A stretch of 47,331 nucleotides of DNA from a candidate division NC10 bacterium CSP1-5 (GCA_001443495.1 LDXR01000019.1:1-47331), one strand, 5' to 3'; counted from the first letter of the stretch, positions 1-7,324 are shown. The notes: generated by a model not told the origin, from the letters alone. Made by a program: numbers and translations.

Positions 1-1
1 G

Positions 2-667
2 ACCTTCTTCCTCGACGAGGTGGGCGAGGTGCCGCTCGCCGTCCAGGGGAAGCTGCTTCGGGTCCTCGAGGACGGGGAGTTCGAGCGGGTGGGGGGCGTG
101 AAAACCTTGACCGCCGACGTGCGCCTGATCTGCGCTTCGAACCGCGACCTGAAGCGGGACACGGAACGGGGGCGATTCCGCGAGGACCTGTACTACCGTG
201 TGAGCGGGATCCCGATCCACCTCCCCCCATTGCGGGATCGGCGCGAGGACCTCGTGCCGCTGGCCGAGTTCTTCCTTGCCCGAACGTGCCGGAACCTCGG
301 CGTCGGAAGGAAAACGCTTTCCGACGGGACGGCGGAGGTGCTGGACCGGTACACTTGGCCCGGCAACATCCGCGAGCTGGAGAATGCCGTCGCGCGCGCC
401 GTGGCGCTCTCGGACGAGGATACGCTTACTCCCGCCGACTTGTGCCTCGGGCTCGCGCAGCCGGAGGCGCCGGTCTCCCCGGCCGACATCGAGGGGGAGC
501 GGTTCCACGAATCCGTGCGGGAGCACAAGCGTGCGGTGATCCGACGGGCGATCGCCAAGGCGGGGGGAAGCAAGTCGCGGGCGGCGGAGATCCTCGGGTT
601 GTCGCCGACCTACCTCTCCCGCCTCCTCCGGGTCCTCGGAGTGGAGGGAAAGGGGAACGGCGCATGA
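2..667 (+). CDS. sigma-54-dependent response regulator/activator, C-terminal part (5' end outside window)
   Basis: The reading frame is already open at base 2 and the gene is cut by the window edge. About 221 residues remain. It begins with the Walker B region of an AAA+ domain (TFFLDEVGE), followed by the sensor segment (RLICASNRDL, about residues 40-50) and the FREDLYYRV and LPPLRDR motifs of sigma-54 activators. It ends with a Fis-type helix-turn-helix at about residues 175-215 (GGSKSRAAEILGLSPTYLSRLL). Such proteins hydrolyse ATP to open promoters bound by sigma-54 RNA polymerase. The sensory N-terminus is missing, so the signal cannot be told. The codon use matches the chromosome. Confidence 0.93.
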   Translation, partial: TFFLDEVGEVPLAVQGKLLRVLEDGEFERVGGVKTLTADVRLICASNRDLKRDTERGRFREDLYYRVSGIPIHLPPLRDRREDLVPLAEFFLARTCRNLGVGRKTLSDGTAEVLDRYTWPGNIRELENAVARAVALSDEDTLTPADLCLGLAQPEAPVSPADIEGERFHESVREHKRAVIRRAIAKAGGSKSRAAEILGLSPTYLSRLLRVLGVEGKGNGA

Positions 668-709
668 CGCGGGGGGCCTCCTCGCGGTAAAATCACCTTT
701 CTGCCGCGC

Positions 710-786
710 GCGCCCTTAGCTCAGCTGGATAGAGCGCTTGACTTCGGATCAAGCGGCCGGGGGTTCGAATCCCTCAGGGCGCGCCA
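710..786 (+). tRNA. tRNA-Arg (anticodon UCG)
   Basis: A full 77-nt cloverleaf can be drawn. The acceptor strands GCGCCCU and AGGGCGC pair, followed by discriminator G and an encoded CCA (784-786). The D arm is GCUC/GAGC. The anticodon stem CUUGA/UCAAG encloses the loop CUUCGGA, which gives anticodon UCG (arginine, CGA codons). The T arm is GGGGG-TTCGAAT-CCCTC. It lies 42 bases after the sigma-54 activator and is followed directly by a terminator. Confidence 0.96.
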
Positions 787-797
787 GCAAAAACAAG

Positions 798-826
798 GGG
801 TTACGGTGAGAGCCGTAGCCCTTTTT
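798..826 (+). terminator. rho-independent terminator after tRNA-Arg
   Basis: A 9-bp stem (GGGTTACGG at 798-806 with CCGTAGCCC at 813-821, one G-U pair) has a 6-nt loop and is followed by TTTTT. It lies 11 bases after the tRNA CCA end. From here to 1000 no gene or other structure is visible. Confidence 0.8.
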
Positions 827-1000
827 CTTTGAAAAACGGACAAATGGACGTTTTATAGAAGTTTGGAATGAAAGTCGCTCGCATCTCTTCCCCAAATCAA
901 CCATGCGGAATGGCGAGGACTGGAATTTTCCCTTCCTGCGGAAACCATTTCCTCGAACTATCGACCCGCGAGGGTTATATCTGAATGCGGGAGCCGCCCG

Positions 1001-1477
1001 CTACTTGGCAGGCGGAGGCGCGGCCACCGTCATTCCATGACGCCGGAAAACCTCCATCATCTTCGCGCGGTCAGGCGGTCCACCGGCGGTGGCATTGATT
1101 ACTTCGGCAGCTTCGCGGAAGTACGCGGGGCCCATGATCGCAGGGGATATGACGGCGAGCTGTTTCACATCCTCGCTGCCGAGATTGTCGAAGCGGTGCA
1201 CCGCGCCTCGGGGGATGCACAGTGCCTGCCCGGGACCAACCTCAATAGGCTTGCCATCAACCGTCCAGGTGAGGACGCCCTCGATACCGTAGAGGGTCTC
1301 CTCGTAGGCGTCGTTCTTGTGGGCCGGCGCCGCCAGCTTCTGCCCGGCGGGGACGAGAACCTCGAACACCGACATGTTGTTGTTGGAATCATCGCCAGTG
1401 AGGAGGAACCGGATCCCCAGCGGACCAATATTGATGGTCTCTTCCGAAGGATTGACTCTGGTCATACGCTGCTGCAT
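1001..1477 (-). CDS. cupin-domain protein
   Basis: A 158-residue single-domain cupin. The first cupin motif is visible in the middle (PAHKNDAYEETLYGIEGVLTWTVDG, read in parts) with candidate metal ligands His and Glu. The second is PRGAVHRFDN with His. Cupins of this size are metal-dependent enzymes or small-molecule sensors; the substrate is unknown. The ATG at 1477 is chosen because GAGGGGG lies 5 bases upstream. A longer form starting at 1576 is open and would overlap the small gene upstream in an ATGTTGA junction, so the start is not certain. No partner gene is evident. Confidence 0.8.
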   Translation of the reverse strand: MQQRMTRVNPSEETINIGPLGIRFLLTGDDSNNNMSVFEVLVPAGQKLAAPAHKNDAYEETLYGIEGVLTWTVDGKPIEVGPGQALCIPRGAVHRFDNLGSEDVKQLAVISPAIMGPAYFREAAEVINATAGGPPDRAKMMEVFRRHGMTVAAPPPAK

Positions 1478-1569
1478 AACAGCCCCCTCTTTGAGTAAAG
1501 TTGATCTACTCACCGTCGCCATCCGGAGTTCGAGATTGGCCGGCAGACCGCCCGCCCGGTTCATGGGGG

Positions 1570-1728
1570 TCAACATCCGGTATCCACATCCGCCTTAAGG
1601 AACGCGCGTTCCAGAAACGAATTCAACGCGTCCAGCCACCCGGTGGGGCCGGCGCTCTCCGCCGGGTCCGGGCGCGAGTTCGGGGTCTGTTTCGGGTCGG
1701 TGCTGTTGCTGTCGTCGCTGTAGCTCAT
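1570..1728 (-). CDS. small hypothetical protein
   Basis: A 52-residue frame starting MSYSDDSNSTDPKQ, polar and proline-rich in its first half, with a short amphipathic end (WLDALNSFLERAFLKAD). GGAGAG lies 3 bases before the ATG at 1728; an ATG at 1788 is also open. Its stop overlaps the longest possible start of the cupin gene (ATGTTGA), which is compatible with an operon. No family is recognised. It may not be a gene. Confidence 0.3.
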   Translation of the reverse strand: MSYSDDSNSTDPKQTPNSRPDPAESAGPTGWLDALNSFLERAFLKADVDTGC

Positions 1729-1788
1729 GGACTCTCCGCCGTCAGGACCATGCCTACTCGATTCGCCTGATTCTGCAAAGGAACCCAT

Positions 1789-2153
1789 ATGTCCTTAGGA
1801 TACACGTCCGGAGGGTTTAGATTCCCGTTTCGGACGGTCAAAGTATTAACCTTGTGGGACAACGTGAGGTGGGCATTACGAGGGCCAGGTTTATCGAGTG
1901 GTCTCGATAGCTATCCCCCGCAAAACCAAAAGGTCCCTTGGCCTCGCGCCAGGTTCCCTTTTTCGCGAGATTGGACCGTGGGGCTCACATGATGGCAGCG
2001 GGAATTGGGACCCGCTTAATCTAATTTTTCCAGTTTATTTTGAGTTGATGACTCGATTTCCGTCCGTTCATTTAGAAGACGTTGGGGCGGAATTTCACCA
2101 TTGATTCGGTTATCGGGGGGGAGTGGACCACTTAGCGGCCCAACTCTCCTCTA
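1789..2153. other. gene-free stretch
   Basis: No convincing reading frame on either strand and no RNA gene seen. Composition is more AT-rich in 1990-2100 than in the flanks, marking the transition into the accessory patch that begins at 2154. Confidence 0.5.
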
Positions 2154-2204
2154 TGAGGGGGTGGTGGGGAAACCCGTGGGGGTTCGAGTCCGGAGGACTC
2201 GAAC
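2154..2204 (+). repeat. degenerate copy of tRNA-Leu 3' half, with inverted T-arm (attachment-site-like)
   Basis: Bases from TGAGGGGGTGGTGGGGAAAC onward repeat the sequence at 4113-4145: anticodon-loop end, anticodon-stem 3' strand, variable arm and T-stem of a tRNA-Leu(GAG). Unlike the copy at 4112, the five Gs of the T-stem are intact here. Instead of an acceptor stem and CCA, the T-arm GTTCGAGTCC (2182-2191) is followed, after 3 bases, by its exact inverse GGACTCGAAC (2195-2204), giving a perfect 10-bp hairpin. It marks the left edge of the toxin-antitoxin patch. Confidence 0.65.
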
Positions 2205-2355
2205 AGGCGAGGGCGCCGACCGATGGGCGGGGACACTCCTCTCCCGCATCCCGGAAGTGATTCAGGAATGTCCCCGGTGGTGGATTGACGCCCGGATTGC
2301 CTTTTTTCATGTTTTGGCCACGAAAAACCCGCTGCGGGATTCTGGCTTTCGGTGT

Positions 2356-2700
2356 TCAACTCGCTCGACGTCCCAACCCTTCGGCGATGAGAGATACAAC
2401 CAGGGTGTTCAAGCTCACCCCTTCTTTCTCGGCCTTGGCGGCGAGCTTGGCGTGGAGGCTTTTCGGAACCCGCTGGACCCATTTCCCGCTCAATCCCGCC
2501 GAGGGAGCAGGGACCGGATCTTTGAACTCCTTTGCGGTGGCCAGCCAGGAGCGCAGCGCGTCGGAACCGTTCTCCACCGCCGCCTCGATTGTTTCGCCGT
2601 CGGCGATGCACCCGGGGAGGTCGGGGAATTCAACCAGCCAGCCTCCGCCTTCCGATTTCGAGAGGCGGCGGATCGTGAAGGGGTAATCAATCTTTTTCAT
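2356..2700 (-). CDS. hicB: HicB-family antitoxin
   Basis: 114 residues in two parts. Residues 1-60 are the partial RNase H-like fold typical of HicB (YPFTIRRLSKSEGGGWLVEF, then PDLPGCIADGETIEAAVENG). Residues 72-110 are a ribbon-helix-helix DNA-binding end (VPKSLHAKLAAKAEKEGVSL). HicB binds and neutralises the HicA RNase and represses the operon. The gene follows hicA and overlaps it by 14 bases, so the order is toxin first, as in classical hicAB. The palindrome at 2936-2957 is the likely operator. It is the first module of the patch 2154-4163. Confidence 0.92.
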   Translation of the reverse strand: MKKIDYPFTIRRLSKSEGGGWLVEFPDLPGCIADGETIEAAVENGSDALRSWLATAKEFKDPVPAPSAGLSGKWVQRVPKSLHAKLAAKAEKEGVSLNTLVVSLIAEGLGRRAS

Positions 2701-2929
2701 GGGTCACCTCGTCGGTCAGTTCAATGAACTTTCTCACGTATACCGGCTTGATTGGTTTTCGCGCCGGGACCGTAAGCTTTGCTCCCGAAGGATGGCGGAA
2801 CGTAACGTGACTGGTTTTCGGCTGCCGGTACTCGATTTTATATCTGGCCGCACCGGTTTTGAGGTCCTCGATCCTCCAGCCCGTCGGATTGTTTCGCATC
2901 CTGACGAGGATCTTGGCAGCCACCGTCAT
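2687..2929 (-). CDS. hicA: HicA-family mRNA interferase toxin
   Basis: 80 residues, the usual HicA length, with the dsRBD-like fold: an N-terminal helix (AAKILVRMRNNPTGW), then the catalytic-histidine strand (TSHVTFRHPSG, His near residue 41), then VPARKPIKPVYVRKF. HicA cleaves mRNA independently of translation or with weak ribosome dependence. The ATG at 2929 lies 6 bases inside a perfect inverted repeat upstream, so the transcript leader is very short and autoregulation is likely. It is partner of the HicB at 2356-2700. Confidence 0.9.
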   Translation of the reverse strand: MTVAAKILVRMRNNPTGWRIEDLKTGAARYKIEYRQPKTSHVTFRHPSGAKLTVPARKPIKPVYVRKFIELTDEVTHEKD

Positions 2930-2935
2930 AGGGAA

Positions 2936-2957
2936 ATAGTATCAATGGCGATACTAT
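2936..2957. promoter_or_regulatory. hicAB operator palindrome
   Basis: Perfect 8-bp inverted repeat ATAGTATC-6 nt-GATACTAT just upstream of hicA. Position and symmetry fit binding by the ribbon-helix-helix end of HicB. The role is inferred. Confidence 0.65.
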
Positions 2958-3042
2958 GATTCAAGTGGGTATCGATAATTTTCATGTGGCTCAAATGTGT
3001 CCAATTTCCATGGAAGCCTACGGAAAACTTCCTAAGTCTGCC

Positions 3043-3121
3043 AAATGTGTCATGCTGGCATGGTCGAAACTATTCGATAAGTTAAAGGATTATAGTGCGT
3101 TATAGGGTTGGGGCTGCTTGA
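3043..3121 (+). repeat. attachment-arm repeat, copy A
   Basis: 79 nt that align without gaps to 4037-4115, about 70% identical by eye, sharing blocks such as AAATGTGT, AACTATT, TTATAGGGT and a final GCTTGA or GGCTTGA. In copy B the last bases run straight into the tRNA-Leu anticodon loop; here they run into the second toxin-antitoxin module. Each copy thus closes a unit of about 1 kb. Read as the element-side arm of an integration site; this is inference. Confidence 0.55.
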
Positions 3122-3219
3122 AGGAAATCCGAAAGTGGATCCCGCTCAAATTGATTGGTTTCCATATCGGGTCTAGAGGAAAAATTTCCATGTTGACCCC
3201 GGACCTCGGAGCACTTGTG

Positions 3220-3243
3220 GTTGTATCTCATTTGAGATACAAC
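3220..3243. promoter_or_regulatory. operator palindrome of the second toxin-antitoxin module
   Basis: Perfect 11-bp inverted repeat GTTGTATCTCA-TT-TGAGATACAAC, 34 bases before the antitoxin start at 3278. A further half-like TATCTC follows. It fits binding by the RelB-type N-terminus of the downstream antitoxin. The role is inferred. Confidence 0.65.
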
Positions 3244-3277
3244 TTATCTCGTATATCGAAGAAGGGGGGACTGCCTA

Positions 3278-3727
3278 ATGGCACGGACCGCTATGATCCA
3301 CGCCCGGACGGACGCGGGTCTCAAGGCCGAAGCAGAAGTGATCCTGAAGAGCCTTGGACTCTCGTACACGGAGGCCATCAACCTGTTCCTCAATCAGGTT
3401 CGGATGCGGAAGGGCCTTCCGTTCCCGGTGGAAATCCCTGACTCGGTTTCCATGGCCGTGATCGAGAGAGGACGGCGGCGCTTTATTCTGAAGAAGTCCC
3501 TCAGGGTTCGCATGGGAATCGAGGGAGGCGTCTGGGTCTATGAATATCCTTCCTTGGGAATCCTGGCGTATGGCTCCACGCAGGAGGAGGCGTTGGCTGC
3601 CTTCCGGACGGATTTTGCATCGGCATGGGATCAGGTTGCGAACGAGGTCGATGCGAAGCTCACCCGGGATGCGCGGAGTCTGAAGAAACGGCTCCTTTCC
3701 CTCGTGGATAAGGTCGAGGCCGCCTGA
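3278..3727 (+). CDS. antitoxin with RelB/DinJ-like N-terminus and HicB-like C-terminus
   Basis: 149 residues. Residues 1-55 read as a RelB/DinJ ribbon-helix-helix antitoxin (ARTAMIHARTDAGLKAEAEV, then GLSYTEAINLFLNQV). Residues 70-125 (GIEGGVWVYEYPSLGILAYG, then STQEEALAAFRTDF) resemble the HicB partial RNase H-like domain. The DNA-binding end is therefore N-terminal, the reverse of the HicB at 2356. GAAGGGGGG lies 8 bases before the ATG. Its TGA overlaps the next ATG (ATGA-type, 3727), so antitoxin and toxin are coupled. The likely role is to neutralise the downstream protein and repress from the palindrome at 3220. Confidence 0.75.
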   Translation: MARTAMIHARTDAGLKAEAEVILKSLGLSYTEAINLFLNQVRMRKGLPFPVEIPDSVSMAVIERGRRRFILKKSLRVRMGIEGGVWVYEYPSLGILAYGSTQEEALAAFRTDFASAWDQVANEVDAKLTRDARSLKKRLLSLVDKVEAA

Positions 3728-4014
3728 TGGGTGGACCCCGGAAGACGCGGGCCGTCCGGGCAGCGCTTCTCTCGAAGGGTTTCATCGCCGACGACACTCA
3801 CCACGAGATGTTCTGGCTTGTCGTCGAAGGAAGGAAAACGTCGATCCGTACCCGGATCAGTCACGGTGTCGCGGAGTACGGGGACAACCTTCTGGCACTC
3901 GTTGCCCGTCAGGCCGGTTTGAGCAAGCAGGAGCTATACCGCCTCATCGACTGCCCGATGGATGCCGAAAAACTGAAGCGGCTTTTGGTCGAGCGCGGTA
4001 AAGTTCGTCTATAA
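3727..4014 (+). CDS. probable HicA-like toxin of the second module
   Basis: 95 residues. An N-terminal helix is followed by a strand with paired histidines (KGFIADDTHHEMFWLVVEG), then KTSIRTRISHG. The early helix, the His in a strand and a basic hairpin recall the HicA dsRBD-like fold, but the rest (GDNLLALVARQAGLSKQELY, then DCPMDAEKL) is different and longer. It follows the antitoxin with one-base overlap. The toxin call rests mainly on gene pairing, size and this weak resemblance. Ribonuclease activity is inference. Confidence 0.6.
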   Translation: MGGPRKTRAVRAALLSKGFIADDTHHEMFWLVVEGRKTSIRTRISHGVAEYGDNLLALVARQAGLSKQELYRLIDCPMDAEKLKRLLVERGKVRL

Positions 4015-4036
4015 CCGAAAGTTCCCTGAATCCAAT

Positions 4037-4115
4037 AAATGTGTAATTCCGGCATTGTTATAACTATTTGAATTAATAAAATATTATGGGATTTTATAGG
4101 GTGGGAGCGGCTTGA
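4037..4115 (+). repeat. attachment-arm repeat, copy B
   Basis: Counterpart of 3043-3121, 79 nt, no gaps. It is AT-rich (TTAATAAAATATTATGGGAT region) and ends at CTTGA, where the tRNA-Leu 3' half starts. This is the layout expected of an integrated element end: element arm, then crossover in the anticodon loop, then restored tRNA tail. Confidence 0.6.
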
Positions 4116-4163
4116 GGGGGTGGTGGGGAAACCCGTGGGGTTCGAATCCCCCCTTCGGCACCA
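4112..4163 (+). repeat. 3' half of tRNA-Leu(GAG): putative attachment site, not a whole tRNA
   Basis: 52 nt reading as anticodon loop TTGAGGG (anticodon GAG), stem strand GGTGG, a leucine-type long variable arm, T arm ending TTCGAATCCCCC, acceptor strand CTTCGGC, discriminator A and CCA. The 5' half (which should end CCACC) is absent; the upstream sequence is the AT-rich arm repeat. One G of the T-stem is lost relative to 2154. Integrases often recombine within tRNA genes and leave such 3' halves; the assignment to an att site is inferred. Confidence 0.75.
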
Positions 4164-4272
4164 TCGCAATAACCAAGGAGAGGTCCACAACGAGAGTGCT
4201 GCGGACGCGTGGATCGCGGATACGGTACATCGTGACGATTCTCGTTGACGGGAAACAACCCTCGGCAGTAAC

Positions 4273-4292
4273 ATATAAATAGCTGCTCATAT
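4273..4292. promoter_or_regulatory. possible ArsR-type operator
   Basis: Imperfect 20-bp inverted repeat ATATAAATAG-CTGCTCATAT, seven of ten positions symmetric, 14 bases before the ArsR gene at 4307. ArsR/SmtB regulators often bind AT-rich imperfect repeats over their own promoter. Weak evidence. Confidence 0.35.
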
Positions 4293-4306
4293 AAGGACAC
4301 TCTCAT

Positions 4307-4675
4307 ATGGATCCAAACATGGAGCACATACAGATCTTCTTCAAGCTCATTGGAGACTCGAGTCGGCTGAAGATCCTCTCGAGCATCGGAACGGTCGAGA
4401 AGACTGTTTCGGAGATCATCGGAGAGACGGGTCTGCCCCAGACGCTGGTCTCCTTCCATCTGAAGATTCTGAGGGAGCATCAGATCGTGCAAGCTACTCG
4501 AAAGGGAGGTCCGTTCGTCTATTACCGTCTCCAGGACCCCTCCCTCGTGAACCTGCTGGATGCTTGCGACACATACGCAAGAAGGCTCAAAGGGGGAGCG
4601 ATGGGGGACGTGCCCGATTTCGAATGGCCCCCTTGGAAGGTGATGTGCCGGATGATGCGCCGTGGGCGGCGATAG
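4307..4675 (+). CDS. ArsR-family winged-helix repressor
   Basis: 122 residues with an ArsR fold: GDSSRLKILSSIG, then the recognition region (GLPQTLVSFHLKILREHQIV) and the beta wing (RKGGPFVYYRLQD). ArsR members sense metals, metalloids or redox state and repress nearby genes. No clear CxC metal site is seen in the recognition region; the only Cys are in the last 45 residues. The tail (PWKVMCRMMRRGRR) is basic. AAGGA lies 9 bases before the ATG. Downstream are a second winged-helix protein and a SHOCT membrane protein, probably in the same operon. Confidence 0.88.
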   Translation: MDPNMEHIQIFFKLIGDSSRLKILSSIGTVEKTVSEIIGETGLPQTLVSFHLKILREHQIVQATRKGGPFVYYRLQDPSLVNLLDACDTYARRLKGGAMGDVPDFEWPPWKVMCRMMRRGRR

Positions 4676-4734
4676 GCAGCCTTGCGATCAAAACCCCTGT
4701 TTCCGGCAAGGGAAATCACGGGAAGGGAGGAGTC

Positions 4735-5049
4735 ATGGATCCTCGTGAGATGATGAAGGGCATGATGGGAGAGGGTTTCAACCCGATGGAGATGTGCAAA
4801 AACATGATTGGTTCCATCACCAAGTCGGCGGAGATGGCGGCCTATACCACCCCCGAACTTCGGGCGCGGTTCGAGGAGTGGCTCGGCCAGATCGAGACCG
4901 AGATCCTCGAATTTCTCAAAGGCCGGGATGCGGTTGCCCCGGAAGAGGTGGGAGAACATTTCAAGGTGTCGAAGGAGAGCGTTGTCTTTCTGCTTTCCAA
5001 ACTAGCCCGCGAAGGGAAGATCAAAATCAGCGCCGGAGAACGTCATTGA
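4735..5049 (+). CDS. small winged-helix-like protein, unrecognised family
   Basis: 104 residues. The first 30 are rich in Met (MDPREMMKGMMGEGFNPMEM, then CKNMIG). The middle is helical (ELRARFEEWLGQIETEILEF). Residues 65-100 look like a winged helix (DAVAPEEVGEHFKVSKESVV, then LLSKLAREGKIKI). GGAGG lies 5 bases before the ATG at 4735. The 3' end overlaps the next gene as TTGA. The Met-rich start might bind a soft metal, but that is speculation. It could be a regulator or adaptor for the ArsR and membrane protein beside it. Confidence 0.7.
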   Translation: MDPREMMKGMMGEGFNPMEMCKNMIGSITKSAEMAAYTTPELRARFEEWLGQIETEILEFLKGRDAVAPEEVGEHFKVSKESVVFLLSKLAREGKIKISAGERH

Positions 5050-5444
5050 GGGGCTCCCGGACCTGTTTTGCGGTATGGGTCGCGGCAGTGGTCCTGCTGC
5101 TGTTTCTTGGGATGGCGTATGAAGGTATTTATGGGAGGCATTATACGCATTCCTCTGCGCCTACTTGGGGAGGTTTGCCGATGGTGCCATGGATGGTTTG
5201 GGGAGGGGGAATGTGGATTTTCCCTTTCATCGGACTCTTTGTCTTTTTATTCATGATTTTCTTTAAGTTCAACCGGGTCTTTACCGGGAGCGGGCCTTTC
5301 TGCGGATGGGGAGGGCAGGGTGGCGGGAGCTCCGGCCCTCAATCCCCGCTGGACATTCTCAAGATCCGGTATGCCAAGGGAGAGATCACCCGGGAGGAAT
5401 TCGAGCGGATGAAGAAAGACATTTCCGAAGGCGGTGGACCATAG
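5046..5444 (+). CDS. membrane protein with C-terminal SHOCT domain
   Basis: About 132 residues. One transmembrane helix at residues 8-24 (VWVAAVVLLLFLGMAYEG) and a second at about 50-75 (GMWIFPFIGLFVFLFMIFF), with an aromatic and Gly-rich loop between. A Gly-rich linker precedes a SHOCT domain at about 100-130 (SPLDILKIRYAKGEITREEF). SHOCT domains are short modules often involved in oligomerisation at the membrane. No ATG fits; TTG at 5046 is chosen because it overlaps the upstream stop (TTGA) and has GGAG upstream. Function unknown. Confidence 0.75.
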   Translation: MRGSRTCFAVWVAAVVLLLFLGMAYEGIYGRHYTHSSAPTWGGLPMVPWMVWGGGMWIFPFIGLFVFLFMIFFKFNRVFTGSGPFCGWGGQGGGSSGPQSPLDILKIRYAKGEITREEFERMKKDISEGGGP

Positions 5445-5483
5445 GATGACGGGCGGCGGTCAAGAAGGCCACCGTCTTGCACC

Positions 5484-5511
5484 GGGTGCATCCTTTGCGC
5501 GGATGCAACCC
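5484..5511. terminator. hairpin between convergent genes
   Basis: GGGTGCATCC (5484-5493), 7-nt loop, GGATGCAACC (5501-5510): ten pairs with one mismatch. It sits between the SHOCT gene (+) and the universal stress gene (-), so it could stop transcription from both sides. No T tract on the plus strand. Confidence 0.45.
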
Positions 5512-5512
5512 C

Positions 5513-6208
5513 TTACGGATGTCCCGGGACCACGAGAACCGGGATCGCGGACCGATGGACCACGTGGTTTGCCACCCGCCCCAGGAAAGCCTCCGCCATG
5601 TATCCCCGCCCCTGGCCGCCGATGACGAGAATGCTGTAGCTCCCTTTCCGGATCTTCTCCACGATTAACGGGCCCGGGCGGCCGAATTCCACCTCCTTGT
5701 TCACCACACTGGCCCCCCACTCCTTGAGTCGCACTTCGAGTGCATCCAGCCGCTCCCGGTCGATCCGGTTGAATTCATCGAGACGGTGCGCGAGGTGGGG
5801 TTGAATCCTCACCGGGTCTTGCACGTGGAAGAGGGTCCCCTCCGGAGGGTGGGTGTGCGCCACGACATGTTCCAGGTAATGGAAGGCCCGCTCGGCGGGT
5901 TCGGAGTAATCGGTGGCGAACAGCGGGTGGCGGAAAATGTCGCCGCAGAGGACTTCGCACTTCTTTTCCCCCTTCTCTCCTTCCAGGATCGTGATCGGGA
6001 TCAGCAGAACCAGTTGTTTCTCCTTGTCCTTGAGGAGTGGTTCGACAAGGTTTTTCATCGAGATGTAAAGCCCTCCCACGTCCCGGACGTTCATCACATG
6101 GATAAGGGTTGCGCTTTCCGCTCCCGCAGTCCGAAGGGGACCCACGCAGCGCAGCAGACACATGGACGCGTAAGACAGGTCCATGGCGATCAGCAGGTTC
6201 TTGAACAT
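5513..6208 (-). CDS. universal stress protein, tandem UspA with a shortened first domain
   Basis: 231 residues. The N-terminus (MFKNLLIAMDLSYASMCLLR) begins a UspA domain, but only about 85 residues precede the start of a second one (FRHPLFATDYSEPAERAFHY). The second is complete and ends with the nucleotide-site-like segment GGQGRGYMAEAFLGRVANHV and SAIPVLVVPGHP; the usual Ser/Thr after the last Gly is Arg. Tandem Usp proteins are normally about 280-300 residues, so the first domain seems to have lost its nucleotide-binding half. The ATG at 6208 is chosen over an upstream extension of low quality. It lies just after the ACR3 gene on the same strand and may be cotranscribed. Confidence 0.85.
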   Translation of the reverse strand: MFKNLLIAMDLSYASMCLLRCVGPLRTAGAESATLIHVMNVRDVGGLYISMKNLVEPLLKDKEKQLVLLIPITILEGEKGEKKCEVLCGDIFRHPLFATDYSEPAERAFHYLEHVVAHTHPPEGTLFHVQDPVRIQPHLAHRLDEFNRIDRERLDALEVRLKEWGASVVNKEVEFGRPGPLIVEKIRKGSYSILVIGGQGRGYMAEAFLGRVANHVVHRSAIPVLVVPGHP

Positions 6209-6233
6209 CGTACCCTCATTCCTCCGAGCGAGA

Positions 6234-7310
<1,077 letters not shown>

Positions 7311-7324
7311 GGAGATCCCATGTT

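Noticed and set aside
4112-4163. A complete tRNA-Leu gene
   Set aside because: Only the part from the anticodon loop to CCA is present; upstream DNA cannot form the acceptor, D or anticodon 5' strands.
2154-4163. Classical integron cassette array
   Set aside because: No IntI, no attC-like inverted 7-bp core sites; the repeated ends are tRNA 3' sequence plus an AT-rich arm.
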